Assembly: GCA_018725275.1 (NCBI GenBank)
Contig: QLUC01000005.1
Span: 1-31,803 of the forward strand
Origin: Bacillota bacterium
GTDB taxonomy: Bacteria; Bacillota; UBA994
Length of the DNA stretch: 31,803 nucleotides
Reading direction: 5' to 3'
Below are positions 31,066 through 31,803 of the stretch, one piece after another (within the stretch, counting starts at the first letter, position 1; each line of letters begins with the position of its first letter). The notes under the pieces are model-generated. The model did not search any database. It saw nothing but the letters and a program-made list of their open reading frames with translations, and was not told the origin of the DNA. Made by a program: the position numbers and the translations under genes.

Positions 31066-31263
31066 TTATGCTCCGGCAGTGTTGGCCACAACGTCCTCAC
31101 GCGACCAATTAAACGTGTCGCCGGTTTTTTCGCCGAGAATAACTTTCTCTACGAAGTGGCAGAAATCCTCCCTCCACCTCGCCACCAAGACTGGCCAATC
31201 CTGTCCCACATGCACAGCGGTGGTGGCGGTACTTACTATGGTGGTCCTAAAATCCTCGCGCAT
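31066..31263 (-). CDS. Uncharacterised 65-residue ORF between aroK and aroQ
   Basis: This frame fills the gap between aroK and aroQ and overlaps the aroK end by 17 bases. Its product starts MREDFRTTIVSTATTAVHVG, continues with a charged stretch containing ARWREDFCHFVEKVILGEKT and ends NTAGA. I do not recognise a family, membrane segment or signal peptide. The ribosome binding site before the ATG is poor (GGTGGGAAACCC). Gene density and the lack of any other use for the gap favour a real gene, but a chance frame is possible. Confidence 0.45.
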   Translation of the reverse strand: MREDFRTTIVSTATTAVHVGQDWPVLVARWREDFCHFVEKVILGEKTGDTFNWSREDVVANTAGA

Positions 31264-31774
31264 GGGTTTCCCACCACCTTATAATTTCTCCGGCTATATC
31301 CACACTATCTTTGGCATCTGTTTTAATTACCAGGTCAGCGTAATGCTCGTACCGAGAGCGCCGCGCGGTGAGGATTGCGGTGAGGCGGAGCAGGCGGTCG
31401 GGGGCACCTTCGAGTAACGGTCTTTTCTGCGCACTCTTTTCTAGGCGCAACAGGAGATGTTCAGGCGTTGCCTCTAGGTACACCACCTTGCCCGTCAATT
31501 TAAGGGTTTCCATAGCGCCAGCGTTAAGAATTGCCCCCCCGCCCAAAGAAATGATCGCGGGCAGAGAAAAATTGCCCACTTCAAACATCGCCCCGGCCTC
31601 AAGGCGACGAAAGTAGGGCTCACCAAAACGCGCAAAAATGGTGGGTATGTCAAGCCCACACTGTTCCTCGATGATGCTGTCCAAATCGAGATGCCGACGA
31701 TGCATCTTCGTGGCCAGGATACGCCCCACACTGCTTTTCGCGCTGCCCATCATGCCTATGAGCACTATGTTCAT
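31247..31774 (-). CDS. aroK: Shikimate kinase
   Basis: AroK phosphorylates shikimate at O3 with ATP. The 175-residue protein has the N-terminal P-loop region IGMMGSAKSSVGRILA, LDLDSIIEE with the substrate Asp, YFRRLEAGAMFEV with the substrate Arg, ISLGGGAIL, and KRPLLEG in the lid. In the P-loop the glycine just before the Lys is replaced by alanine (GSAKS instead of GxGKS). The remaining motifs are intact, so I take it as functional or recently altered. The ATG overlaps the stop of the upstream gene (ATGA). Confidence 0.93.
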   Translation of the reverse strand: MNIVLIGMMGSAKSSVGRILATKMHRRHLDLDSIIEEQCGLDIPTIFARFGEPYFRRLEAGAMFEVGNFSLPAIISLGGGAILNAGAMETLKLTGKVVYLEATPEHLLLRLEKSAQKRPLLEGAPDRLLRLTAILTARRSRYEHYADLVIKTDAKDSVDIAGEIIRWWETHARGF

Positions 31775-31803
31775 GGCACCCGCAGCATGATGCGCCCTGC
31801 GGA
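31771..31803 (-). CDS. 3' end of an unidentified upstream gene
   Basis: The last ten codons of a minus-strand frame read SAGRIMLRVP and end with TGA, which overlaps the aroK start as ATGA. Such overlaps are frequent in this window, so this is probably the end of a real gene of the same operon. Ten residues are too few to name it. Confidence 0.4.
   Translation of the reverse strand, partial: SAGRIMLRVP

Noticed and set aside
1..31803. CRISPR arrays, tRNA or rRNA genes, insertion sequences, attachment sites
   Set aside because: No regularly spaced repeats, cloverleaf genes, transposase or integrase frames or flanking direct repeats were seen on either strand.

Overview
The window looks like a piece of chromosome from an anaerobic Firmicute of the class Clostridia, of an endospore-forming lineage. 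The evidence is a complete spoIIIAA-AH operon, a recN-tlyA-dxs-ispA-xseBA-folD-nusB backbone in the order familiar from Bacillus and clostridia, an Asp23/AmaP/DUF2273 trio, strong AGGAGG-type ribosome binding sites with frequent GTG and TTG starts, and an oxygen-sensitive electron-bifurcating type [FeFe] hydrogenase. Base composition by eye is a little over half G+C. All genes but one (a phosphohexomutase) lie on the minus strand, so transcription runs from high to low coordinates.

Layout in transcription order. (1) 31803-26925: the end of an unidentified gene, aroK, a small unknown ORF, aroQ, pepP-like Xaa-Pro peptidase, efp, a long class II aldolase and rex, closely spaced and ending in a terminator. 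(2) 26837-22367: a Rex operator overlapping a promoter, then hndB-hndC-hndD-hndA, an NAD(P)-linked [FeFe] hydrogenase; hndB has lost all four cluster cysteines. A terminator follows. (3) 22248-19198: a putative H2- or redox-sensing operon made of a small [2Fe-2S] protein, a sensory-type [FeFe] hydrogenase with a PAS domain, and a SpoIIE-type PP2C phosphatase with an unassigned C-terminal domain. (4) 19204-16782: the plus-strand phosphohexomutase, then cobO and an 88-codon gene of unknown function, ending in a strong terminator. (5) 16680-11754: spoIIIAA-AH. (6) 11691-10530: asp23-amaP-DUF2273 with its own extended -10 promoter and terminator. (7) 10462-244: nusB, a TsaD-like paralogue, folD, xseA, xseB, ispA, a DUF212 membrane protein, dxs, tlyA, nadK and recN, tightly packed with many start/stop overlaps. 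(8) 133-1: what appears to be a wreck of spoIVB.

Two things stand out. First, relative to the Bacillus order (aroQ-pepP-efp-yqhV-spoIIIAA) about 12 kb of redox and H2 genes sits between efp and spoIIIAA: aldolase, Rex, bifurcating hydrogenase, sensory hydrogenase and phosphatase. Its layout suggests a circuit in which Rex reads NADH/NAD+ to set hydrogenase levels, while the sensory hydrogenase reads H2 or redox state and passes it to the phosphatase. Second, at the spoIVB position after recN only an N-terminal core segment and the C-terminal motif remain, joined directly, with the PDZ and catalytic regions missing. If this is not an assembly error, the organism either has another spoIVB copy or is losing sporulation.

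No tRNA, rRNA, CRISPR array, insertion sequence or riboswitch was recognised. The longest stretch without a gene is the 154-base gap at 17641-17794.
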